Source: a bacterium
GTDB lineage: Bacteria > Chlamydiota > Chlamydiia > Chlamydiales > JAFEGQ01
Assembly: GCA_021809305.1 (NCBI GenBank)
Contig: JAKBAF010000017.1
Location: 1-10,236, forward strand
Length of the DNA stretch: 10,236 nucleotides
Reading direction: 5' to 3'
Shown here piece by piece: positions 1 to 5,696 of this stretch (position 1 is the stretch's first letter; each line of letters begins with the position of its first letter). A model generated the notes under the pieces. It was given only the letters and a program-made list of their open reading frames with translations, made no database searches and was not told where the DNA came from. A program made the translations under genes and the position numbers.

Positions 1-28
1 CCCACCAGAGGGCTTTTGCCCTCTGGAC
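1..28 (-). repeat. Palindromic repeat, copy 1
   Basis: A perfect 9-bp inverted repeat, CCAGAGGGC (5-13) and GCCCTCTGG (18-26), closes a TTTT loop. Read on the minus strand, the whole 28 bases match positions 163-190 with a single mismatch in the loop, so the two copies lie in opposite orientation. The copy touches the window edge, so the element may extend further left. It has no T-run directly after it on either strand, so it is not a classic intrinsic terminator. Confidence 0.7.
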
Positions 29-79
29 ACCCCATATTATCGGAACGTTTAGCCGTAGATCCCTTTTTCTATGCGCCCT

Positions 80-106
80 TATCGAAAAGGCGGAGCCTTT
101 TCGATA
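80..106. repeat. Central 12-bp hairpin of the left palindromic cluster
   Basis: TATCGAAAAGGC (80-91) and GCCTTTTCGATA (95-106) form a perfect 12-bp stem with a 3-base loop (GGA). It sits near the middle of the interval bounded by the two inverted copies of the CCAGAGGGC hairpin. A further pair, GTTTAGC (47-53) and GCTAAAC (124-130), flanks it, so the interval is a set of nested inverted repeats. Reading on the minus strand, a T-poor stretch follows the stem, so termination is only a possible role. Confidence 0.65.
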
Positions 107-162
107 GAGAATTATAAGTCCTTGCTAAACAAGTACTAAGACAAAATAAAAACATATAGGGA

Positions 163-190
163 GTCCAGAGGGCGAAAGCCCTCTGGTGGG
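163..190 (+). repeat. Palindromic repeat, copy 2
   Basis: CCAGAGGGC (165-173), loop GAAA, GCCCTCTGG (178-186). This is the inverted partner of the element at 1-28. It lies 3' of the minus-strand three-gene operon and could stabilise or end that transcript, although the nearest T-rich stretch on the minus strand begins only about 20 bases beyond the stem. Confidence 0.7.
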
Positions 191-193
191 GGT

Positions 194-213
194 TTGGGGG
201 CAACGTCCCCCAA
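194..213 (-). other. Hairpin 8 bases after the stop of the three-gene operon
   Basis: TTGGGGG (194-200) pairs with CCCCCAA (207-213) across a 6-base loop. It begins 8 bases after the TAG stop (221-223) of the last operon gene in the minus-strand direction. A second hairpin (165-186) follows. A transcript end protected by tandem stems, or part of a dispersed palindromic element, is plausible. No U-run follows directly, so calling it an intrinsic terminator would overstate the evidence. Confidence 0.5.
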
Positions 214-220
214 TAGAGCT

Positions 221-997
221 CTAAGCAGCTCGGATCGCGTTGAAGATCTGTTGGAGAACATCCAAGGATGTCTTGATAGCCTGGGTGGCATTACCGTAGA
301 TGGCCTGGGTGGTTTGAGTCTGTTCGCTCTTCTCTCCGCCCACGTTGTTGTTCTTATCGAGCCACACCTGTGCGATCCCCATGAGAGCCTGGTGGTCACC
401 TTGACCTGTCTGACCGGCGATTTGGCTCTGCTGGTGGAAGAGCTGGGGGAAGCTGCCACTAAACTGTGTGATCTGCTTGCGATACTTGCGCTGGTTATCG
501 GCATTGACAAAGTGATCTCCAACACTGACGAGCCAGTTAGGGGCTGTGCGAGGAATGTAGCTGCAAGCCTTGCCACCAAGCTCTGGTGCTTTTGGAGCTA
601 CAAAGCCGAGGAGCATACCGGCGCCACTACCCCAGGTGCCCCAGAGCTTTTCCCAGTGAGCTGTCTCATAGATCTTGGTGCGAGCGAGATCGAGGTGCTG
701 AAGATGGACGTCTTGGTACTTGAGCTTCTTAGCTTTTAGCATGAGCTCAGCCTCTGGGCTTTCTAAGCGATACATCGCAACAATCACGGCGTGCGTATCA
801 GCTGAACAGCCAATTGTTTTGGCCATCTGAAGAAAGGCGTCGAGGCACTTATCAGCTTGAAAGGCGGTCGTTAGCCCACTTGTGACAAGCACGACACGTC
901 CAGGTTCTGCAATTGTCTGCTCGGGAGGCTTCTCACCTACTGTGAAGTACTCCCAAGCGGCCCTTGGGGCATTGGTGATATCGCGCATTCCTACCAT
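221..997 (-). CDS. Hypothetical protein, third gene of a possible secreted three-component operon
   Basis: A 258-residue protein I do not recognise. The ATG start is preceded by AAGGAG at 8-base spacing, and this site overlaps the TAA stop of the upstream gene, so the two are translationally close. No signal peptide is visible. One short hydrophobic, glycine-rich patch lies around residues 119-133 (LWGTWGSGAG then MLLGFVA). Residues about 160-258 are mostly helical and Gln-rich (FHQQSQ, QTQTTQ), ending in an amphipathic helix (residues about 236-258). This end loosely resembles that of the first operon gene in having a Gln-containing run before a final non-polar helix, but no reliable alignment can be made by eye. 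Its position as last gene of the operon suggests a secreted partner, effector or assembly factor of the other two products. Inference only. Confidence 0.8.
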   Translation of the reverse strand: MVGMRDITNAPRAAWEYFTVGEKPPEQTIAEPGRVVLVTSGLTTAFQADKCLDAFLQMAKTIGCSADTHAVIVAMYRLESPEAELMLKAKKLKYQDVHLQHLDLARTKIYETAHWEKLWGTWGSGAGMLLGFVAPKAPELGGKACSYIPRTAPNWLVSVGDHFVNADNQRKYRKQITQFSGSFPQLFHQQSQIAGQTGQGDHQALMGIAQVWLDKNNNVGGEKSEQTQTTQAIYGNATQAIKTSLDVLQQIFNAIRAA

Positions 998-1010
998 TTC
1001 ATATACTCCT

Positions 1011-2027
1011 TTACTCTGCTGTTATGCTGTCTAAAATGCCAGTAACAGCTTCATCCATTTTGCGCATGACATGTGCTTGAGCGGCGGCATCGCCGAAGAG
1101 CTGTTCGACCACTTTGAGGAGGCAATCCGCCCCTAACTGCTTATCTTCCCGCTTAAAGCGGGTGACAGCGATATTCATTTGAACGCCGAGGAAGTGGGCA
1201 TCGAGCTCCCCCTTATCGCCCTTGAACTTGGCTTGCGCAAGAGAGCAGATCCCTTGCGCACCAACTGCCAGATTGGCAAGGCCTTGCTGAAGAGGGGAGG
1301 AGCTTGTAATGCCCTCCCAGCCAGCGGATATGGCAGCTGAGCCGCCCGCAAAGGTTGTGCCGATCCCATAGGCAAAGAGGGCAAGGCCAATCCCCGTCTG
1401 GATCCTCGATGCCATTAGGGAGGCCTCGGCATCGGTTCCGCCAAGTGACAGGGCTGCTTGTTCATACCAGTTGAGCCTTATAGCCACTTGATGGACAGCA
1501 GAGGCGAGAAAGCCGATGCCAATCACTCCGCCGATGATGACGTTGCCGCTAGCAATCAGGCCGAGGGCAGCCATTGCCTGAAAGCCTAAAGAGAGCATGG
1601 AGATGCATGTCTCTGCGTTATCGACCTTGCACTGCTTCTCAAGGTTCTTCTGGATCGCCTCTTCTGCGAGCTCTTTCTCTCGCATCAGCTCTTGAAAACG
1701 CCTCGCCAGCCTATCCAACCCTTCGATCTCTATATCGAGGTGGTCGTTGTAGATGCGGCAGCGCCCACCTTGTAGCAGCATGACCTCAACTGAGCTATTG
1801 ACCCCAGAGTCTGGAAAAGCAGCACGGATCTTTCCAATCGCCTCGAGCATCTGGTCCACAGCCAGCTGGCGCGGCATCTGCGCAAAGGAGGGAGGAGCTA
1901 AGGGGGAGAGAGTGGCAGCTGCCGTCTCTTGCTTCTCAAAGGTCTCATCAAGTCTTGTCGCTACGCCGTGCGTCCCCTCTCTCGGAAAGAGAGGGCTTGA
2001 GGCGGGAGAGATTGAGCCTAGTGTCAT
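1011..2027 (-). CDS. Putative exported helical protein with translocator-like hydrophobic segments
   Basis: A 338-residue protein, second gene of the operon. The start ATG lies 9 bases after the TAG of the first gene, with a GGGG-type ribosome binding site at about 7 bases. The N-terminus is rich in Ser, Pro and Thr (residues 1-50), has no Sec signal, and would suit a type III secretion signal. A charged helical region, likely coiled coil, spans about 100-135 (LARRFQELMREKELAEEAI). It is followed by hydrophobic segments at about 143-184, 209-236 and 245-265, then a charged helical tail. This order of coiled coil, paired hydrophobic segments and helical tail is that of type III translocators of the SctE class (YopB, IpaB, chlamydial CopB) and also of helical pore-forming toxins. 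The protein is shorter than CopB, and no LcrH/SycD-type chaperone gene lies next to it. The family assignment is therefore an inference from architecture. Confidence 0.82.
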   Translation of the reverse strand: MTLGSISPASSPLFPREGTHGVATRLDETFEKQETAAATLSPLAPPSFAQMPRQLAVDQMLEAIGKIRAAFPDSGVNSSVEVMLLQGGRCRIYNDHLDIEIEGLDRLARRFQELMREKELAEEAIQKNLEKQCKVDNAETCISMLSLGFQAMAALGLIASGNVIIGGVIGIGFLASAVHQVAIRLNWYEQAALSLGGTDAEASLMASRIQTGIGLALFAYGIGTTFAGGSAAISAGWEGITSSSPLQQGLANLAVGAQGICSLAQAKFKGDKGELDAHFLGVQMNIAVTRFKREDKQLGADCLLKVVEQLFGDAAAQAHVMRKMDEAVTGILDSITAE

Positions 2028-2036
2028 TATCTGCCC

Positions 2037-3107
2037 CTATTTATCGATGCGGCGGGTGATTTTTTCGATAAGAGTGGCGATAAGGCTAGCAATTGAGGAG
2101 GCGAGCATTGTAATGGCACTGAATGCCTGGAAGGCCATCTGAATCTTCATTCCATGGCTCTGCTCTTGGTTGGTGAGAAGGGTGGCAGCGCTCTCTACCT
2201 GTCCACAGTACTGCTTCCTCTCAACCTCGCTCTTCCATCCAGCTATCTCCCACTTTGCCCCATATCCATTGGCGGTCTCTCTAAGATCTAGCATCCTCTG
2301 GAAGTCGGCGCTCTCTTCATCATTTTTTGGCTGGGTAAGATCGAGCTCTTTGCGGCTGCCATACTTCTCCAAAAGGATGAGGAGATTTCTCATCTCGGAG
2401 ACAGCTTTTGTTCTTTTTGCAGCTGAATCATTGAGGAGGTGGATCACCTGTTGCGACTCTTCCATCATGCCAATTGTCGTATCGAGCGCATTAAGGAGTC
2501 CGTCGCGATTTCTTTGAAGGTTCTTCACCTCGCGATCAACCTTTAGATCATCACGGCTAGCAGCTGCTACCGCATCAGCCACGCTGCTTGCTTGTTGCAG
2601 GGCTTCGCGAGCCCGCTTTGCCGAATCAATATACTCCTCACCTGCTGCAAGAGAGTCTTCGGCCAGCGCGCGGATAGGGGGGATTGTTTGGGGAAGGCTC
2701 TCTTTAGCATCAGAGGCACTTTGAACAAGCGTCTCAATAGAGGGGCGTTTGGCCCCCTCATCGCCCTTAAAGACGATATCTTGAATTTTCTGATTAATCT
2801 CATTCGATGCAGGTGCTACGCCTGTTGCAACAAGTTTCTCGCCAGCTCTTTTGAGGTCTGCAATGGCCTCTTTTACCTGGCCATTTCCGGCTTGTCTATC
2901 TTCGAGCTGGAGCTTTGGCGTCCAAGGCGCCTCTTGAGAGCCTGTTTTGGAGCGTAGGGCCTCCTGCTCTGCATCCTTTTCATCCTCTTTTGCTCTCTCA
3001 ATTCGCTCAGCTTCCGAGCGATCAACTTTACCGGAGAAGTCAAACCAAGGGTGAACTGGATTGAGGGATGATAGGATTGAATCGTCTACGCCATTTATCC
3101 CAGCCAT
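2037..3107 (-). CDS. Putative exported coiled-coil protein with C-terminal hydrophobic segment
   Basis: A 356-residue protein, first gene of the operon. The ATG is preceded by GGAGG at 7-base spacing, and a good promoter lies upstream (3154-3182). There is no Sec signal. Residues about 28-52 are strongly charged (SEAERIERAKEDEKDAEQEA), and most of 75-310 looks alpha-helical with heptad-like stretches. A single hydrophobic segment of about 25 residues sits near the C-terminus (about 323-347), followed by a basic tail (EKITRRIDK). One hydrophobic segment in a coiled-coil protein encoded beside a protein with several recalls the SctB/SctE translocator pair (YopD/YopB, CopD/CopB). It also recalls multi-part alpha-helical pore-forming toxins. 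No sequence motif identifies either family, so the protein remains hypothetical. Confidence 0.82.
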   Translation of the reverse strand: MAGINGVDDSILSSLNPVHPWFDFSGKVDRSEAERIERAKEDEKDAEQEALRSKTGSQEAPWTPKLQLEDRQAGNGQVKEAIADLKRAGEKLVATGVAPASNEINQKIQDIVFKGDEGAKRPSIETLVQSASDAKESLPQTIPPIRALAEDSLAAGEEYIDSAKRAREALQQASSVADAVAAASRDDLKVDREVKNLQRNRDGLLNALDTTIGMMEESQQVIHLLNDSAAKRTKAVSEMRNLLILLEKYGSRKELDLTQPKNDEESADFQRMLDLRETANGYGAKWEIAGWKSEVERKQYCGQVESAATLLTNQEQSHGMKIQMAFQAFSAITMLASSIASLIATLIEKITRRIDK

Positions 3108-3131
3108 CTTAAGACCTCCATTGCCATCAAA

Positions 3132-3163
3132 ATGTTAACGTTTTTTCGATCGGACATTAACAT
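3132..3163 (-). promoter_or_regulatory. Candidate operator: TGTTAA inverted repeat at operon promoter
   Basis: ATGTTAA (3132-3138) and TTAACAT (3157-3163) are a perfect 7-bp inverted repeat 18 bases apart. The upstream half covers the -10 of the operon promoter and the other half lies just past the predicted start point, a typical repressor position. A TGTTAA pair occupies the equivalent place at the promoter of the 195-aa gene (4056-4081). The regulator is unknown. Confidence 0.4.
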
Positions 3164-3182
3164 GAGCTATATTTTTGTGCAA
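3154..3182 (-). promoter_or_regulatory. Promoter of the three-gene operon
   Basis: On the minus strand TTGCAC (3182-3177) and TAATGT (3159-3154) are separated by exactly 17 bases. The predicted start near 3147 leaves a leader of about 40 bases before the ATG at 3107. The -35 and spacing are good and the -10 is moderate. The architecture matches the promoter at 4073-4101 (17 of 29 bases identical). Confidence 0.55.
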
Positions 3183-3183
3183 C

Positions 3184-3213
3184 CCTCTTTAAGTATAATT
3201 GAAACTAAAGAGG
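3184..3213 (+). promoter_or_regulatory. Perfect TATAAT inside an 8-bp inverted repeat, upstream of tRNA-Leu
   Basis: TATAAT at 3194-3199 is a consensus -10 on the plus strand. It is flanked by CCTCTTTA (3184-3191) and TAAAGAGG (3206-3213), a perfect inverted repeat. The -35 is weak (a T-rich run near 3172-3177). A second, weaker promoter closer to the tRNA is possible: TTGGTG (3247-3252), 17 bases, TATGGT (3270-3275). Either could drive the tRNA gene. Confidence 0.35.
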
Positions 3214-3289
3214 TGAAATTTGCTAATAGCGTGAGAGGGCAAGAGTTTGGTGGAAGGGAAAAAGCGAGATATGGTAGGGTTCAGGACCT

Positions 3290-3371
3290 GCCCAGGTGGT
3301 GAAATTGGCAGACACGCCAGACTTAGGATCTGGTGCCGCAAGGTGTGTAGGTTCGAGTCCTATCCTGGGCA
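3290..3371 (+). tRNA. tRNA-Leu (anticodon UAG)
   Basis: The acceptor stem GCCCAGG (3290-3296) pairs with CCTGGGC (3364-3370). The D-arm GTG...CAC follows, then the anticodon stem CCAGA/TCTGG with loop CTTAGGA, so the anticodon is UAG, reading CUN leucine codons. A long variable arm (TGCC GCAA GGTGT region) marks a class II tRNA. The T-arm GTAGG TTCGAGT CCTAT ends at 3363. The discriminator is A3371. The next bases are ACCA, so a CCA in the standard position is not encoded; it would be added by the CCA enzyme. It lies alone between two protein genes and is followed by a hairpin at 3399-3428. Confidence 0.95.
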
Positions 3372-3398
3372 ACCACTCTTCTCAAGAAAGTAAGGTAG

Positions 3399-3428
3399 TT
3401 TGGAAGGGGCACTAAGCCCTCTTCCAAA
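3399..3428. terminator. Hairpin between convergent tRNA-Leu and the 195-aa gene, probable bidirectional terminator
   Basis: TTTGGAAGGGGC (3399-3410) pairs with GCCCTCTTCCAAA (3416-3428), a 12-bp stem with one bulged T and a 5-base loop. It lies 27 bases after the tRNA and 22 bases after the stop of the minus-strand gene, so it can serve both. T-runs after the stem are poor on both strands, which lowers confidence in intrinsic termination. Confidence 0.5.
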
Positions 3429-3450
3429 TTGCTGCAATAGATCCAAATTC

Positions 3451-4038
3451 CTAGAACGAATCCTGCTTGATCTCCGGAGCTTGTTGCAGCTCAGCCTTAA
3501 GGCTCGATACTGCACTTCTTACCTTGGCTGCAGCTTGTTGCTCAGGTGAGCTGAACAACGAAATAGACGATGTACCGATCCTCGCAGCCATCTGATTTCC
3601 TTGGGCTATCCAGCTCGTAGCCGAAAGACGGGCCATCCGCAGAGGCTGGGTCAAGTGTGTGAGTTTTAGGTCTAACTCCTTCGCTTCTGGAGAGTGTGCA
3701 AAGCGATACTCTTTTACCCCTAAGACACCGCATCCAAAGCCAAACACCGCGGCGAACCCGCTCGCGTGAGCCAGTAGCAGAGTAGGCAGTCTGGCAAAGC
3801 CCTTCACGCAGAGGTGAAAACCGAAAGCGCTTAAGGCAAGGGCAAGAGGAGAGCAGAGCCCTGCTACCATCTTATCGCGCGTGGTCTTATAGGCTCCTGT
3901 CTGATTGTTAATCCCATCTCGCAGTACTACCAGACGATCGACCTCGTTGTAGGCGGAGGCCGCCTTGCGGAGGGTTGTTTGAGTAGTCTTGATATCGTCA
4001 GCGCAGTTATTTAGTTGAAGAGCAGATGGTTCTGACAT
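3451..4038 (-). CDS. Inc-like small membrane protein with double hydrophobic segment
   Basis: A 195-residue protein. The ATG has AAGGAG at 7-base spacing and a near-ideal promoter further up (4073-4101). An N-terminal helical, polar domain (residues 1-57) precedes two hydrophobic segments, about 58-78 (VAGLCSPLALALSAFGFHLC) and 84-108 (LPTLLLAHASGFAAVFGFGC), split by only a few residues including Lys79 and Arg83. A polar helical tail of about 85 residues follows. There is no cleavable signal peptide. A close pair of hydrophobic segments with both ends polar is the hallmark of chlamydial inclusion membrane proteins, which are secreted by the type III system. Without homology evidence it could equally be an ordinary inner-membrane protein. 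It is transcribed alone, divergent from the oxidoreductase gene. Confidence 0.8.
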   Translation of the reverse strand: MSEPSALQLNNCADDIKTTQTTLRKAASAYNEVDRLVVLRDGINNQTGAYKTTRDKMVAGLCSPLALALSAFGFHLCVKGFARLPTLLLAHASGFAAVFGFGCGVLGVKEYRFAHSPEAKELDLKLTHLTQPLRMARLSATSWIAQGNQMAARIGTSSISLFSSPEQQAAAKVRSAVSSLKAELQQAPEIKQDSF

Positions 4039-4055
4039 TGTTTTTCTCCTTGTTT

Positions 4056-4081
4056 TGTTAATTATGGTTCAAATTTTAACA
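4056..4081 (-). promoter_or_regulatory. Candidate operator: TGTTAA inverted repeat at the 195-aa gene
   Basis: TGTTAA (4056-4061) and TTAACA (4076-4081) are inverted repeats 14 bases apart. One half overlaps the -10 and the other falls just after the predicted start. Position and half-site match those at 3132-3163, but the spacing differs (14 against 18), so binding by the same regulator is only a possibility. Confidence 0.35.
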
Positions 4082-4101
4082 TATTTGTAAATATTATGCA
4101 A
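4073..4101 (-). promoter_or_regulatory. Promoter of the 195-aa Inc-like gene
   Basis: On the minus strand TTGCAT (4101-4096) and TAAAAT (4078-4073) are separated by 17 bases in a very AT-rich context. The predicted start near 4066 gives a leader of about 28 bases before the ATG. This is one of the best sigma70/sigma66-type promoters in the window. Confidence 0.6.
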
Positions 4102-4211
4102 ATTTATTTCGTATATAGGGCGTCGCTCTTGGCTCGCTTATAAAAATAATCATTTACTCTCTTAGTGCCCTCCTTGTAGGATGGGCCAAACAGAGTGCAG
4201 GGAGGCGTAAT

Positions 4212-5591
4212 ATGGCTGATGAGAGAGTCGATCTAATTGTTGTTGGGGGAGGAAAGGGCGGGAAGACGCTTGCGATGGCCTATGCGTCTGCGGGACACAA
4301 GGTGGTTATGATCGAGCGTGCAATGGTGGGAGGCTCCTGCATCAACGTCGCGTGCATTCCGACAAAGACAATGGTTGGAAGCGCAAAGGTGATGGAGATG
4401 GCCCGTCGTGCCAAGGAGTATGGCATCAAGATCGACCACCCATTTGCAGAGATCTCCTCTGTCATCGATCACAAAAGCTCTGTTGTGCACACAATGCGAG
4501 AGATGGTCCGCTCTCAGTTCCTCTCGACATCTGGCCTTGAATTTCTCATGGGAGAGGCTCGATTTATTGGCCCTAAGCGAGTAGAGGTCGCCCTCCAAGA
4601 GGGTGGGGTGCGTCAATTTAGTGCGGATCGCATCGTTGTTAATACCGGCACACAGCCCGCAATTCCCCCCATCCAGGGCTTAAAAGAGTCCAATCCCCTA
4701 ACAAGCATCTCCTTGCTAGAGATCGATCATCTGCCAAAGCATCTTGTGATTATGGGTGGAGGGTATGTCGGGTGTGAATTTGCGCAGATCTTCCGTCGGT
4801 TTGGCAGTGAGGTGACGGTGATCCAACATGGAGGGCATCTGCTCTCGAAGGAAGATGAGGATGTGGCTGCGGAGGTGGCCAATCTGCTGAAAGCTGAGGG
4901 GATCACAATTTATCTAAATAGTGCGGTGCAAAAGGTTGCAGGCAAGAGCGGCAATGAGATCAAGGTCACCTTGAGCGGAGCACAGGGGACAAAAGAGGTT
5001 GTCGGCTCTCACCTACTTGTAGCAATTGGGCGGGCCTCAAACAGCGAGGGGCTTAATCTTGCAGCGACAGGTGTCGCCCTCGACAAGAGAGGCTTTATTC
5101 CAGTAAACGAGAAGCTGGAGACCAATATTCCTGGAATTTATGCGATCGGTGATGCCAATGGCGGGCCCCAGTTCACCCACGTCTCGCTCGATGACTATCG
5201 TGTTGTTCGCTCGCAACTCATGGAAAAGGGAGAGAGAACAACACATAATCGGCTTATTCCCTACACCGTCTTCCTCGATCCTGAGCTTGGAAGAGTTGGT
5301 TTAACAGAGAAGGAGGCGCGTCAGCGCGGGCTAAAATATCGCCTCTTTAAAGTACCAGCCGCTGTGATCCCTCGGGCAAGAACGCTTGGCGAGACCAAGG
5401 GGATGCTGAAGGCGCTTGTCGATGAGGCGACAGGAGAGGTTCTCGGCTGCGCGATTCTGGCAGCTGAGGGTGGCGAGGTGATGGGGGCCATTCAGGTCGC
5501 CATGCTAGGTAAGCTGCACTACACAGCTCTTCGAGACGGTATATTCGCCCACCCCACCCTTGTCGAGAGTCTTAACTACCTTTTCGCGTAA
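4212..5591 (+). CDS. Pyridine nucleotide-disulfide oxidoreductase, RclA/mercuric reductase-like
   Basis: A 459-residue class I flavin disulfide reductase of the usual family length. The ATG has GGAGG at 6-base spacing. Visible in order: FAD-binding GGGKGG (12-17); redox-active CINVAC with Cys43 and Cys48; the second FAD strand motif VVNTGTQPAIPPIQG (142-156); the NAD(P)-binding GGGYVG (182-187); the FAD motif AIGDANGG (311-318); and the C-terminal dimer-interface HPTLVE with His447 and Glu452, the usual catalytic pair. The GKGGKTLA start, GGSCINVACIPTKT and ISLLE-type sequence recall RclA/YkgC of Escherichia coli (reactive chlorine and copper-related reductase) and MerA-like proteins more than dihydrolipoamide dehydrogenase. 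No 2-oxoacid dehydrogenase genes lie nearby, which agrees. The residue after the second dinucleotide strand is Gln205 rather than the Glu common in NADH users, so cofactor preference is open. It is a monocistronic gene with its own terminator. Confidence 0.9.
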   Translation: MADERVDLIVVGGGKGGKTLAMAYASAGHKVVMIERAMVGGSCINVACIPTKTMVGSAKVMEMARRAKEYGIKIDHPFAEISSVIDHKSSVVHTMREMVRSQFLSTSGLEFLMGEARFIGPKRVEVALQEGGVRQFSADRIVVNTGTQPAIPPIQGLKESNPLTSISLLEIDHLPKHLVIMGGGYVGCEFAQIFRRFGSEVTVIQHGGHLLSKEDEDVAAEVANLLKAEGITIYLNSAVQKVAGKSGNEIKVTLSGAQGTKEVVGSHLLVAIGRASNSEGLNLAATGVALDKRGFIPVNEKLETNIPGIYAIGDANGGPQFTHVSLDDYRVVRSQLMEKGERTTHNRLIPYTVFLDPELGRVGLTEKEARQRGLKYRLFKVPAAVIPRARTLGETKGMLKALVDEATGEVLGCAILAAEGGEVMGAIQVAMLGKLHYTALRDGIFAHPTLVESLNYLFA

Positions 5592-5597
5592 ATAGAT

Positions 5598-5638
5598 GAG
5601 GCCTCCAGAAAAACTTGTTTTTGGAGGCCTCTCTTTTT
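5598..5638 (+). terminator. Intrinsic terminator of the oxidoreductase gene
   Basis: GAGGCCTCCA (5598-5607) pairs perfectly with TGGAGGCCTC (5622-5631). Inside it AAAAC and GTTTT can extend the stem, and five Ts follow (5634-5638). It starts 7 bases after the TAA stop and ends just before the next promoter. Confidence 0.92.
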
Positions 5639-5640
5639 CG

Positions 5641-5670
5641 TTGACCGTTTACTTCCACATCATCTATAAT
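5641..5670 (+). promoter_or_regulatory. Promoter of the 313-aa Inc-like gene
   Basis: TTGACC (5641-5646) and a perfect TATAAT (5665-5670) lie 18 bases apart, directly after the upstream terminator. The predicted start near 5677 gives a short leader of about 20 bases containing the AGGA ribosome binding site (5685-5688), 8 bases before the ATG. Confidence 0.75.
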
Positions 5671-5696
5671 TTCGTTTTTAAAGTAGGAAGTTAAAG

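Noticed and set aside
165..213. Tandem hairpins as an intrinsic terminator of the three-gene operon
   Set aside because: No T-run follows either stem directly. Recorded instead as hairpins with an uncertain role.
194..739. 181-codon plus-strand open frame opposite the 258-aa gene
   Set aside because: It runs antisense to a gene with a good ribosome binding site in an operon. No start signal of its own, and composition reflects the complementary strand.
3290..3371. tRNA-Leu as an attachment site of an integrated element
   Set aside because: No copy of its 3' end recurs in the window and no integrase gene is present.
4212..5591. Oxidoreductase as the E3 component of pyruvate dehydrogenase
   Set aside because: No E1 or E2 genes adjoin it, and the N-terminal and redox motifs look closer to RclA/MerA-like proteins. 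Not formally excluded without a tree.
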